NCBI GenBank assembly: GCA_016287755.1
Contig: JAEEWT010000009.1
Coordinates: 1 to 64,000, forward strand
Direction: 5' to 3'
DNA length: 64,000 bases
Source: Prevotella sp.
GTDB taxonomy: Bacteria > Bacteroidota > Bacteroidia > Bacteroidales > Bacteroidaceae
Shown here: positions 24,408 to 32,663 of the stretch, in pieces
Numbering within the stretch: position 1 is the stretch's first letter
Layout: each line of letters begins with the position of its first letter
Program-made: the position numbers and the translations under genes
The notes under the pieces: generated by a model
Told to the model about the DNA's origin: nothing
The model's input: only the letters and a program-made list of their open reading frames with translations
Databases searched by the model: none

Positions 24408-24603
24408 ACTGTTCGTTCGTTCTTCTGTTCGCTTTCTATGTAGCCAGTCATCAATGTACAAGTAAACGAACAGTCGAACGAACAGTAATCTGTCCACATA
24501 CACATGTCCCCCTTTAGAATAATAATAAATAATATATATTATTTATTATTATTCTAACACTATATACGTGTGTGGTATCAAAAACTGTTCGTTTGATTGT
24601 TCG
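24408..24603. repeat. Concentric palindrome with three ACTGTTCGTT elements
   Basis: A perfect 44-bp AT palindrome (24514-24557) is the centre. It is flanked by 20-bp arms CGAACAGTCGAACGAACAGT (24467-24486) and ACTGTTCGTTTGATTGTTCG (24584-24603), which pair at 18 of 20 positions. A third copy in plus orientation (24408-24431) can pair with the left arm instead, so two alternative hairpins are possible. No gene lies between the ilvC terminator and 24785. Confidence 0.8.
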
Positions 24604-24760
24604 TTCCTTTTAGAAACTATCGCAGTCGATCTCTTGTGGTAAATGCCGTGCTCTCAAAGAGTGAGAACGTCATTCACTGGGAGCGTTTGCCGTGTTCAGT
24701 ATTTTTTAACAGTAGTATCCCTCTTTCTTAACAGAAATTTGCACGCTACGGGGGTTGAAA

Positions 24761-24792
24761 TTTGGTAGTTCGAAAATATAGCAGTAAATTTG
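24761..24792 (+). promoter_or_regulatory. Promoter of the BspA-like gene
   Basis: TTTG at 24761-24764, a 20-bp spacer and TAAATTTG at 24785-24792, 38 bp before the ATG at 24831. Confidence 0.7.
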
Positions 24793-24830
24793 CAAACAAA
24801 TTACAAAGAAACATTAAAAGTATACTATCA

Positions 24831-25811
24831 ATGAAAACAAACCAACGATTTATGACAATGATGCTCGCTCTTGTGGCGATGCTTATGGGTACGAAAGTGA
24901 TGGCCGAGGAAGTGAAAGAGGCTTATGCCGTGTTAAATCACGATAATAGTTCTCTCCTGTTTTATTGTGATTCTGAAAGGAAAGTTCACACAGAAGGTAA
25001 ATATAATTCTTTCGACCTGAACAAAGATGCAAATAAGCCTGGTTGGTCTGATTCTTATATAGCGACTGTAGAGTTCGACAAGAGTTTTGAAGAAGCAAGA
25101 CCGACAACAACCTATCACTGGATTAACTCTACTGTTTCCAATATTATTGGTTTAGAGTACCTGAACACCAGTGAGGTTACAAATATGGGTGAAATGTTTC
25201 GTGATTGTATATTCTTGGAGAGTATTGATTTGAGCCATTTCAACACGTCCAAAGTAACGAACATGTATGCTATGTTCTATGGCTGTATTTGCTTAACGGA
25301 GCTTGATGTAAGTAAGTTCGATACTAGTCAGGTGACAGAAATGACAGGAATGTTCACTAAATGTTATCTGTTGAAAGAACTTGATGTGAGTAATTTCAAA
25401 ACCGGAAATGTATTATATATGCAGGAGATGTTCTCTCACTGTACCAATTTGAAGCGTCTTGACCTAAGGAACTTTGATACCGGCAAAGTGCTAACTATGC
25501 CTTTTATGTTTGAAGGTTGTACAGGACTAGAGAGTATTGACATGAGTAAATTCAACACGAGTAGCCTGGTAAATATGAATGGTATGTTCCATGGTTGTGA
25601 GTCTCTAACAAGTCTTGACCTGAGTTCTTTCGATACACAAGAGGTATCCAATATGGATCATCTGTTCTTTAACTGCAATAGTCTTGCAACAATATACGTA
25701 GGTGATAAATGGTCCACTAGCAATGTTGATGAACGATACTCTTATTTTTTGTTCAATGGGTGCGAAAAACTTGTGGGAGGTGCAGGAACAGCGTACAGCA
25801 ACACCACTTAT
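24831..25811 (+). pseudogene. BspA-like (DUF285) surface protein, 5' part, interrupted by an insertion sequence
   Basis: The start is ATG 24831 (MKTNQRFMTMMLALVAMLMG, signal peptide). The open frame reaches back to 24762, but that part contains the promoter. The mature part is a run of about seven repeats of 23-24 residues of the DUF285 type, each with the pattern 'L..IDLS.FNTS.V..M..MF..C' (for example SIDLSHFNTSKVTNMYAMF). Such proteins are surface-exposed, often adhesins. The frame ends at a TGA (25812-25814) that is the first three bases of the inserted IS element, giving a 327-residue product without its C-terminal sorting region. The remainder continues in frame at 27353. Confidence 0.88.
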
Positions 25812-25938
25812 TGACTTTTCCTGATTTCACTAGACACTTTTTCTCTTCATTAGCTGATTCTGTAGACGCTTTTGTAGTTGTCGTACTGAATCGATAGACA
25901 CAAGCGAAAAAGCCGTGCAGTTTTAGTTGACACTTCTG

Positions 25939-26916
25939 TCATGCTGGACATGCAGAGCCCGGACAGTTTGCTCGGCTCGGCAAAGATACGACATTATTTT
26001 CATTTGTGCTGTCTTTTTTAGGATAGATTTTGTTTTTCCACATTCTTTTCTGCTCTCCCCGCTCCAGATGGACTACTGCTGGTACCTTGTATCCGATGCT
26101 CATGTGGGGCCGACGGTAGTTGTAGAAGTGGATGTAGCGCTCAATGACCTTGTAGGCGTGTTCAAACGAGTCGAAGCACTTCTGCCGGTAGACACTTTCC
26201 ACCTTTATTATACCATTGACCCGCTCTGCAACGGCGTTGTCCGTCGGCTTGTAGTCCTCGCACATTGAGATGCTGATTCCATGCGCCTTGAGCATGGCCA
26301 CGTAGGCATCGCAGCAGTACTGCACACCGCGGTCGGAGTGGTGGATAAGCCCCTTGAGTGTCTCGCCGCCGGACATCGCCACGGCCTGTTCGACAGCCAT
26401 CTTCAGCGCCTCCATCGAGATGGCTGCCTTGAGCGTCCCGGCCAGCGACCAGCCTACGATCTTGTGCGAATAGGCATCCGTAATCAGGTGCAGGTAGCAT
26501 ACGTCACCGCCAGCAAGGGAGATATAGGTGATGTCGGCCACCCACAGCTGGTTGGCCGCGCTGGGCACGATGTCCTTGATCAGGTTCTTGTACTTGTGGT
26601 AGCGGTGGTTGGAGTCCGTCGTGTGGCGGGGCTTCGGCTTGGGAAGCATCAGCCCCTTGCGGCGCAGCAGCACGAAGAAGCGGTCACGGCCTGGTACAAA
26701 TGAACGCCCGAACATGTCTATGAGCATCAGCCACAGCTTGTAGCCGCCGATGCCGGGATCCTCATCGCGGATTGCCCTGACAGCCTCGATGACCCTGCGC
26801 TCATGCGCCACCTCAGACTCAATGTCGGCCTTCGACTGGTAGAAGGCCTGACGGCAATGGCCAAACAGCCTGCATACGAGAGCGACGGCAAGGCCGCACT
26901 CGATGACCAGTATCAT
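25939..26916 (-). CDS. IS3-family transposase OrfB (DDE integrase domain)
   Basis: The 325-residue protein has the HTH_21-like linker (DEDPGIGGYKLWLML) and the rve catalytic core with all three acidic residues: Asp in WVADITYI, Asp in HHSDRGVQY and Glu in DNAVAERVNGIIKVE. The C-terminal YNYRRPHMSIGYKVP is typical. The gene looks intact. It starts within the stop of orfA (ATGA), so it may be translated by coupling or by frameshift to an OrfAB fusion. Confidence 0.93.
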   Translation of the reverse strand: MILVIECGLAVALVCRLFGHCRQAFYQSKADIESEVAHERRVIEAVRAIRDEDPGIGGYKLWLMLIDMFGRSFVPGRDRFFVLLRRKGLMLPKPKPRHTTDSNHRYHKYKNLIKDIVPSAANQLWVADITYISLAGGDVCYLHLITDAYSHKIVGWSLAGTLKAAISMEALKMAVEQAVAMSGGETLKGLIHHSDRGVQYCCDAYVAMLKAHGISISMCEDYKPTDNAVAERVNGIIKVESVYRQKCFDSFEHAYKVIERYIHFYNYRRPHMSIGYKVPAVVHLERGEQKRMWKNKIYPKKDSTNENNVVSLPSRANCPGSACPA

Positions 26917-27296
26917 GGCTGCCTGGCCCCAGATTTTTTTCGTATGGGAATGTCAAAATACTCCTCGGCCTTGTCTATCATCACGTCACGGGACAAGGTC
27001 TCCAAACGGGAGAATTCCAACGCCTTCTCCAGTTCACGGATGCGCTTCCTAAGCTGCGCATTCTCCTCCTTGTAGCTGTCCTTGCTGCGGTTTGCCATAT
27101 CATCATTGACTCTTTCCGACTGCAAAGATAGCATTCCTTTTTCAATTCCGTACTTCTTTAGCCATTTATTTAGCAGTGCATTGCCGCAAAGGCCATGAGC
27201 CCTGCAAAATGAGCTCTTACTCATTCCTGACAGATGATACTCGCGAAGAAAAGACAACTTCTCATCTTCACTGTAATACTTTTGACTTCTACTCAT
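26913..27296 (-). CDS. IS3-family OrfA (helix-turn-helix DNA-binding protein)
   Basis: The 127-residue protein carries an N-terminal helix-turn-helix (FLREYHLSGMSKSSFCRAHGL) and a C-terminal leucine-zipper-like coiled coil (EENAQLRKRIRELEKALEFS), the usual OrfA layout. It would bind the IS ends. It appears complete, starting 56 bp inside the right end. Confidence 0.88.
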   Translation of the reverse strand: MSRSQKYYSEDEKLSFLREYHLSGMSKSSFCRAHGLCGNALLNKWLKKYGIEKGMLSLQSERVNDDMANRSKDSYKEENAQLRKRIRELEKALEFSRLETLSRDVMIDKAEEYFDIPIRKKSGARQP

Positions 27297-27352
27297 AAAT
27301 AATACACATTTTAATTGTTACTAAATGTGTCTACCTATATCAGTATAAGTCA

Positions 27353-27583
27353 TATGATCACTTGTTGTATGCCCGTATCGATGGTGGTCCAAGTTCTGAA
27401 ACCCCTGGATACTTCACATATAAGAAACCATCTGGAGTATCCACAGGTGTGGCTCAGCAAAATATCAGTAACAAGTCACAAGTGACAAGTAATGAGTGGT
27501 ACAGTGTTGATGGCAGAAAGATCGGTGGAAACCCAACGAAGAAGGGTGTGTATATTCACAACGGCAAAACCGTTGTAAGATGA
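27353..27583 (+). pseudogene. BspA-like surface protein, 3' part with C-terminal sorting-type segment
   Basis: From the TAT duplication, the frame continues as YDHLLYARIDGGPSSETPGY and ends WYSVDGRKIGG...KKGVYIHNGKTVVR, an end typical of secreted and surface proteins in Prevotella, recalling type IX secretion sorting regions. This piece has no start of its own. Joined to 24831-25811 it would give a protein of about 403 residues. Its last 28 bp overlap the convergent recQ end. Confidence 0.85.
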
Positions 27584-29475
27584 GAGATTTTGCTGCCTTC
27601 AAGCTTGATTTGTTCCTCATCCACAAGATGTTGAAGGGCGATGTCAATAAGATCGGTAGATAAAGGGAGCTTGTTCAGTTCATGAATCCAATGTTCCTTA
27701 CCATCGGCCAAGAAGGATAGGATATTCTTCTTGGCCATTTCTATCTGGTCATCAGACAGGTGATCGTTGCGATGATTCAAACAGACATCACACTGACCAC
27801 AGTTATCGGAATGCTCTTCCCCGAAGTAATCCAGTAGCATACGACTCCTGCAGATCTTCTGGTTCTTGGCATAGTTAATGACGCTGGCAATACGCTGTGT
27901 GAACTGCTCCTTCCGCTGCTCATACACCTCTGGTGGAATGATCACACGCTCTGGGTCTTCCCTTCGTTGGGTGTAGGTGATGACGGGTGTTTTCCGCTGT
28001 GGAATAAACTGCAGGATATGCTTGTCGGAGAGGTTCTTCAAGATCATATACACCTGCTGCTGCGTCTGCAGGCCCGCCTGCTGCGCCACGAAACTCTCAT
28101 CAATATACCCAAAGTCGCTGAACAATCCTCCATAGTTCCTCAGCAGGGCGGTGATGACATTGCTCTCGTTGGGTGTGAGCGATTCCAGTTGGTAGAAATC
28201 ATTCCTGTCGATGATGAAATGCACACGCGCCTTATTCTCCTTCTCTTCCGAATACTCGATATATCCCGAGCGCATCAGGATCTTCAGGGAAGAATCAACC
28301 TGAATGGGGAAATGCCTGAAAGCATGACAGAACTTGTCGATATTGAATTCATGAGAAGTGCCGGCCCCGCTGCCTTCACCAATCTGGTAGAAGTAGGCGA
28401 GGTGCTCATACACCTTCCTGATGGCCTCCTTTTCAGGGTAGTTCTCAGAGATTCTCTTCTTGAGCTTCCGTTCATCACTGTCGTTATAGAGCAGAACGGC
28501 GTATGATTTCTTCCCGTCGCGTCCGGCACGACCGGCTTCCTGGAAATATGCTTCAAGGGAGTTCGGACAGTCCATGTGAATCACGGTTCTGACATCGGGC
28601 TTGTCGATTCCCATTCCGAAAGCATTGGTGGCCACCATGACGCGCACACGGTTATCGTGCCACTCATGTTGCCGTTCATCACGCACCACACTGTCGAGTC
28701 CTGCATGGTACGACAGGGCAGGGATACCAGCCTTCAACAGGTAGTCGGCAATCTCCTTGGTGCGCCTTCTGCTGTGTACATAGACAATGGCACATCCTGG
28801 AACAGATTGCAGGATATGAAGCAACTGCTGTTCCTTGTCGGTGGCGTTCCGCACGATGTAGGCCAGGTTCTTTCGTTCAAAGCTCATGCGGAAGACGTTC
28901 TTCTCCTGGAAATGCAGCTGTTCCTGAATATCGTCGATGACGGCAGGCGTGGCTGTGGCCGTAAGAGCAAGGATGGGAACACCGGGCTTGATCTTCCTGA
29001 TATCGGCTATCTTCAGGTACGAAGGACGGAAATCATAGCCCCACTGACTGATACAATGGGCTTCATCTACCGTGATGAAGCTGACGCGCATGTGTTTAAG
29101 TTTGGTCTGGAACAGTTCCGAACCTAACCGCTCGGGCGATACATATAAAATCTTGACACCACCATAGACACAGTTCTCCAACGTGGCAAGAATCTCCTCA
29201 TGGCGCATACTGCCGTAGATGGCAGCCGCAAGAATACCAATCTTCCGCAGATGAGCCACCTGATCCTTCATCAACGCAATCAAGGGAGTGATGACAACAC
29301 ACACACCATCCTGTGCCATGGCAGGCACCTGGAAGGTAATGGACTTGCCACCACCTGTTGGCATCAGTCCCAGCGTGTCTTTGCCGGCACCGATGCTCTC
29401 GATGATTTCCCGTTGAATACCGCGGAAGTCAGGATAACCCCAATAATGGCGGAGGATGGATACGTAGTCTATCAT
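27556..29475 (-). CDS. recQ: ATP-dependent DNA helicase RecQ
   Basis: The 639-residue 3'-5' helicase acts in recombination and fork repair. It shows motif I LGLMPTGGGKSITFQ, the DEAH box VDEAHCISQWGYDFRP, motif VI EAGRAGRDG, the zinc-binding cysteines CRSRMLLDYFGE...CGQCDVC and a winged-helix region. An HRDC domain is not evident, so this is the shorter form. It overlaps recJ by four bases (ATGA). Confidence 0.95.
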   Translation of the reverse strand: MIDYVSILRHYWGYPDFRGIQREIIESIGAGKDTLGLMPTGGGKSITFQVPAMAQDGVCVVITPLIALMKDQVAHLRKIGILAAAIYGSMRHEEILATLENCVYGGVKILYVSPERLGSELFQTKLKHMRVSFITVDEAHCISQWGYDFRPSYLKIADIRKIKPGVPILALTATATPAVIDDIQEQLHFQEKNVFRMSFERKNLAYIVRNATDKEQQLLHILQSVPGCAIVYVHSRRRTKEIADYLLKAGIPALSYHAGLDSVVRDERQHEWHDNRVRVMVATNAFGMGIDKPDVRTVIHMDCPNSLEAYFQEAGRAGRDGKKSYAVLLYNDSDERKLKKRISENYPEKEAIRKVYEHLAYFYQIGEGSGAGTSHEFNIDKFCHAFRHFPIQVDSSLKILMRSGYIEYSEEKENKARVHFIIDRNDFYQLESLTPNESNVITALLRNYGGLFSDFGYIDESFVAQQAGLQTQQQVYMILKNLSDKHILQFIPQRKTPVITYTQRREDPERVIIPPEVYEQRKEQFTQRIASVINYAKNQKICRSRMLLDYFGEEHSDNCGQCDVCLNHRNDHLSDDQIEMAKKNILSFLADGKEHWIHELNKLPLSTDLIDIALQHLVDEEQIKLEGSKISHLTTVLPL

Positions 29476-31196
29476 TCTTCTTCTGCCGGTCGGATATCCT
29501 CTATCTGGAGCTGTACGTCGTTATGCTTGTAGATATTGTCTTCGATGGTATAGGCAATGTCGAAACTGCGCTTGCTCTTGATGTAGCGGGCAGAACCGCT
29601 CTGACCAAAGGCAATGCCGTTCATGACATTGTTCGACCGTGAGTCAACCAGTTCCAGCTTGATGTGCTCCTGCTCGCGTCCCACCACCTTGCTCGTACCG
29701 AAGTCATAGACATCAATGGTGCAGAACAGCGGCTTCTGGTTGTTAGGACCGAACGGACCGAACCGCTTCAGGTCGTTGTGCAGCTTTCGGGTGATATCCT
29801 TGAAGTCAACCTGTGCATCGATATCGAGGATGGCCTCGATCTGTTCGGGCTGGATATGCTCCTCCACATATTTCTGGAAACGGCGGCGGAACTCAGGTAC
29901 ATCCTTCCACAACAGCGTAAGACCGGCTGCGTAGGTATGGCCGCCGAAGTTCACCAAAAGGTCACGACAGCTCTTGATGGCTGAATAGACATCAAAGCCT
30001 GTTACACTACGGGCAGAGCCTGTGGCGAACTCGTCCTCACGGGTAAGCACCACCGTAGGACGGATATAGATTTCAGTAAGTCGTGAGGCCACGATACCAA
30101 TCACACCCTTCTTCCAGTTCTCGTCGTAGAGCACAATACTTGAATGGCGCTTCTGACTCTCGATGCGGGCCACAATCTGGTTGGCCTCCTCGGTCATCTG
30201 CTTATCGATATCCTTTCGCTGCTCGTTATATTGGTTGATGTGCTTGGCTTTCTTCAGGGCAACGCCGAAATCCTTCTCCACCAGCAGGTCCACCGATTCC
30301 TTACCATTCTCCATACGTCCGGAGGCATTGATGCGCGGACCGATCTTGAACACGATATCGCTCATGGAGATATCCCTGCCGTTCAGTCCGCAGATATCAA
30401 TAATAGCCTTCAGTCCGATACTCGGGTTCTGGTTCAGCTGCTTCAATCCGTGGAAGGCGAGAATGCGGTTCTCATCAGTCACGGGCACGATATCAGCAGC
30501 GATGGCCACTGCCACGAAGTCGAGTAGGGGAATCAGATTAGAGAAGGGAATGCCGTTGTTCTTGGCAAAGGCCTGCATGAACTTGAACCCTACGCCACAA
30601 CCGCAGAGATGCTTGAAGGGGAAGGAATCGTCTTCCCGCTTTGGGTTCAGAATAGCCACGGCCGGTGGCATTACCTCGTCGGGCACGTGGTGGTCGCATA
30701 TAATAAAATCAATACCCCGACTCTTGGCATAGGCTATTTCATCGATAGCCTTAATACCGCAATCGAGGATGATAATTAGTTTAACACCTGTCTCGTAAGC
30801 AAAGTCAATTCCTTTCTTGCTGACACCATATCCCTCATCATAGCGGTCGGGGATATAATAGTCAACATTTGAATAGAATTGCTGCAGAAACTTATACACC
30901 AATGCTACTGCGGTGCATCCGTCTACATCGTAGTCACCATAAACCAAAATGCGTTCTTTGCGTCCCATGGCATCGTTCAATCGATCTACGGCTACGTCCA
31001 TATCCTTCATCAGGAATGGGTTGATGAGATCGTTGAGCTGCGGGCGGAAGAATCGTTTAGCGGCTGATTCAGTGGTTATGCCGCGTTTGATGAGTATCTG
31101 GGCCAAGATAGGACTGATGCTCATCTTGGTTCCCAGCGCTTCAGCTGCTTTCTTTTCTTCTGGTGATGGTGATTGATAATTCCATTTAAAATGCAT
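29472..31196 (-). CDS. recJ: Single-stranded-DNA-specific exonuclease RecJ
   Basis: The 574-residue 5'-3' exonuclease belongs to the DHH family: VYGDYDVDGCTA is motif I, IILDCG and DFIICDHHVPD (the DHH motif itself) follow, and the DHHA1 motif FGGHTYAAGLTL is in the C-terminal half. RecJ and RecQ work together in the RecF pathway, and here they are translationally coupled. Confidence 0.95.
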   Translation of the reverse strand: MHFKWNYQSPSPEEKKAAEALGTKMSISPILAQILIKRGITTESAAKRFFRPQLNDLINPFLMKDMDVAVDRLNDAMGRKERILVYGDYDVDGCTAVALVYKFLQQFYSNVDYYIPDRYDEGYGVSKKGIDFAYETGVKLIIILDCGIKAIDEIAYAKSRGIDFIICDHHVPDEVMPPAVAILNPKREDDSFPFKHLCGCGVGFKFMQAFAKNNGIPFSNLIPLLDFVAVAIAADIVPVTDENRILAFHGLKQLNQNPSIGLKAIIDICGLNGRDISMSDIVFKIGPRINASGRMENGKESVDLLVEKDFGVALKKAKHINQYNEQRKDIDKQMTEEANQIVARIESQKRHSSIVLYDENWKKGVIGIVASRLTEIYIRPTVVLTREDEFATGSARSVTGFDVYSAIKSCRDLLVNFGGHTYAAGLTLLWKDVPEFRRRFQKYVEEHIQPEQIEAILDIDAQVDFKDITRKLHNDLKRFGPFGPNNQKPLFCTIDVYDFGTSKVVGREQEHIKLELVDSRSNNVMNGIAFGQSGSARYIKSKRSFDIAYTIEDNIYKHNDVQLQIEDIRPAEEE

Positions 31197-31260
31197 TTAT
31201 ATTATTTTTATTTTCTTTCTCGACGTAGACGGAATGAGGCATATTACAACAAACCGCGGT

Positions 31261-31268
31261 CAAAGATA
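31261..31268 (-). promoter_or_regulatory. Promoter -7 element of recJ-recQ
   Basis: TATCTTTG on the minus strand, 65 bp before the recJ start. Confidence 0.55.
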
Positions 31269-31328
31269 GCAAATAAAAACGAAATAAAAGACACTTTAAC
31301 AAAGTTTTAGAGTGTGTCAAAGACAAAT

Positions 31329-31421
31329 ACAGAGTGTTTCTAAGTCAGAAACACTCTGTTTATTGATGAAAAACACTTTGTTTATCTATGAAAAACACTC
31401 TGTTTATCTATGAAAAACACT
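31329..31421. repeat. Hairpin plus 22-bp tandem repeat downstream of the C1 peptidase gene
   Basis: 13-bp perfect arms ACAGAGTGTTTCT / AGAAACACTCTGT (31329-31359) form a terminator-like hairpin. From 31350, AACACT recurs at 31350, 31372, 31394 and 31416, an exact 22-bp period with TTTATCTATG-type spacers. It lies between the peptidase stop (31436) and the recJ promoter. Confidence 0.8.
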
Positions 31422-31435
31422 TTTGTTTTCAGTGA

Positions 31436-32644
31436 TTAGATGCCCAGCTTCTTACGGATATCCTTGGGAATGGCATTCTTGTTCACCATGTAGTCCATGG
31501 TGTTAGCGGCGATAAAGGCCTTGGTCATGTACCAGATACCCTTATACTCGCCGGTCTCACCCCAAGAGTTCTTCACCATATAATACTCCTTACCGTTCTG
31601 GTCCTTGGCAATACCGTAGATCAGCATACCATGGTCGTCGGTGAGTTCCCAGTTGTCGAAACGCTCCTGGCGCATCTCCTGGGTAGGGGTAATCTCAGGA
31701 ACGGTGCAGCCCATGGCGTCAATCTGACTCTTCTTGGCGGCAGCAGTAAGCTTCAGCCACTTGGCCATGTCGCTACCAGCAAGACTGGTTTCTGCGGCCT
31801 TGTTGTCGATGGCATAAGCCAATCCCTGGCGGGTGAAGCCGTCTTCCGATACATCACCGCCCCAAGCTACGGTATAGCCCTGCTCGATGGCGTTGTCGAT
31901 GATGCGCATCATCTCGTCCATCGGAAGGTTCCATGACAGCGGGTTACGCCAGTTGTCCTGTACCTCCACAGCAAAACGTGTGTAGAACGGATGGTGGGTG
32001 TAGCTAGTTACGGTTACATAATCGTCGAAGTCAAGACCCAGACTGGCAGCGAATGACTGCGGGGTATAGCTCTTTCCCTGATAGGTGAAGTTCTCCGGGC
32101 ACTTGCCGAGGTAGGCGTCGAGGATTCCCTGGAAGCCAACCTTCCACTGACTGCTGATCTTCTTGGCGCTGTTACGGGCTACTGCATTTACGTATGGCTC
32201 CAGTAATGAGAAGAACTCATTGAAGTTGAACAGGGTGTCGCCATAAAGACTACCTGCTGCGGGCATAGCCTCCTCAGGACAGATACCGTAGTTCTGCAGA
32301 CAGAAGAGGGGGTCGTAGGCACTACCGCCCTGAGCAAACTGACAGTCACCATGCAGACGAACCACCTGAATGGCACGGTCCATGTAGGTCTTGTTACAAA
32401 CGAACGACTCGCACAGATTGTAGGTCTTACCGGTTTTCTTCAGGATCTCGGCCTCGAAATACGAGAGGGTAGAGAAGTTCCAGCAGGTACCGCTTCTGTT
32501 CTGGTTCTTGATACTGGTGATGGGAATCTCCTTAATCGTAGTGAACACAGGCTTGTTGGGATCGGTTGCCCCTTCTTTCTTCTCCTGTGCCATAGCGCTG
32601 CTGCTGATCAATGCAACCAGCGCAAGTGCAAATACTTTTTTCAT
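31436..32644 (-). CDS. Secreted C1-family (bleomycin hydrolase-like) cysteine peptidase
   Basis: The 402-residue protein has a signal peptide (MKKVFALALVALISSSAMAQ), the catalytic Cys54 in SGTCWNFSTL, His in DDHGMLIYG and Asn in VKNSWGETG, the papain triad. The layout is that of aminopeptidase C/bleomycin hydrolase, but exported, as is usual in Bacteroidetes. It would trim peptides in the periplasm. It starts 19 bp after pepP, another aminopeptidase, so they may be co-transcribed. Confidence 0.9.
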   Translation of the reverse strand: MKKVFALALVALISSSAMAQEKKEGATDPNKPVFTTIKEIPITSIKNQNRSGTCWNFSTLSYFEAEILKKTGKTYNLCESFVCNKTYMDRAIQVVRLHGDCQFAQGGSAYDPLFCLQNYGICPEEAMPAAGSLYGDTLFNFNEFFSLLEPYVNAVARNSAKKISSQWKVGFQGILDAYLGKCPENFTYQGKSYTPQSFAASLGLDFDDYVTVTSYTHHPFYTRFAVEVQDNWRNPLSWNLPMDEMMRIIDNAIEQGYTVAWGGDVSEDGFTRQGLAYAIDNKAAETSLAGSDMAKWLKLTAAAKKSQIDAMGCTVPEITPTQEMRQERFDNWELTDDHGMLIYGIAKDQNGKEYYMVKNSWGETGEYKGIWYMTKAFIAANTMDYMVNKNAIPKDIRKKLGI

Positions 32645-32663
32645 AATAAGTTATTTTGAATGA

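Larger units (their letters stand above)
25812..27352 (-). mobile_element. IS3-family insertion sequence, 1541 bp, with TAT target duplication
   Basis: The ends are imperfect inverted repeats of about 30 bp (25812-25841 and 27323-27352), both beginning TGACTT when read inward and sharing TGAT and TAGACAC at matching positions. The trinucleotide TAT occurs on both sides (25809-25811 and 27353-27355). Removing the element plus one TAT rejoins the BspA-like frame exactly. It carries orfA and orfB on the minus strand, overlapping by four bases, and is richer in GC than its surroundings. Confidence 0.93.

Noticed and set aside
24309..24503. 64-codon minus-strand frame downstream of ilvC
   Set aside because: Covers the terminator and the ACTGTTCGTT repeats; composition is repeat-driven.
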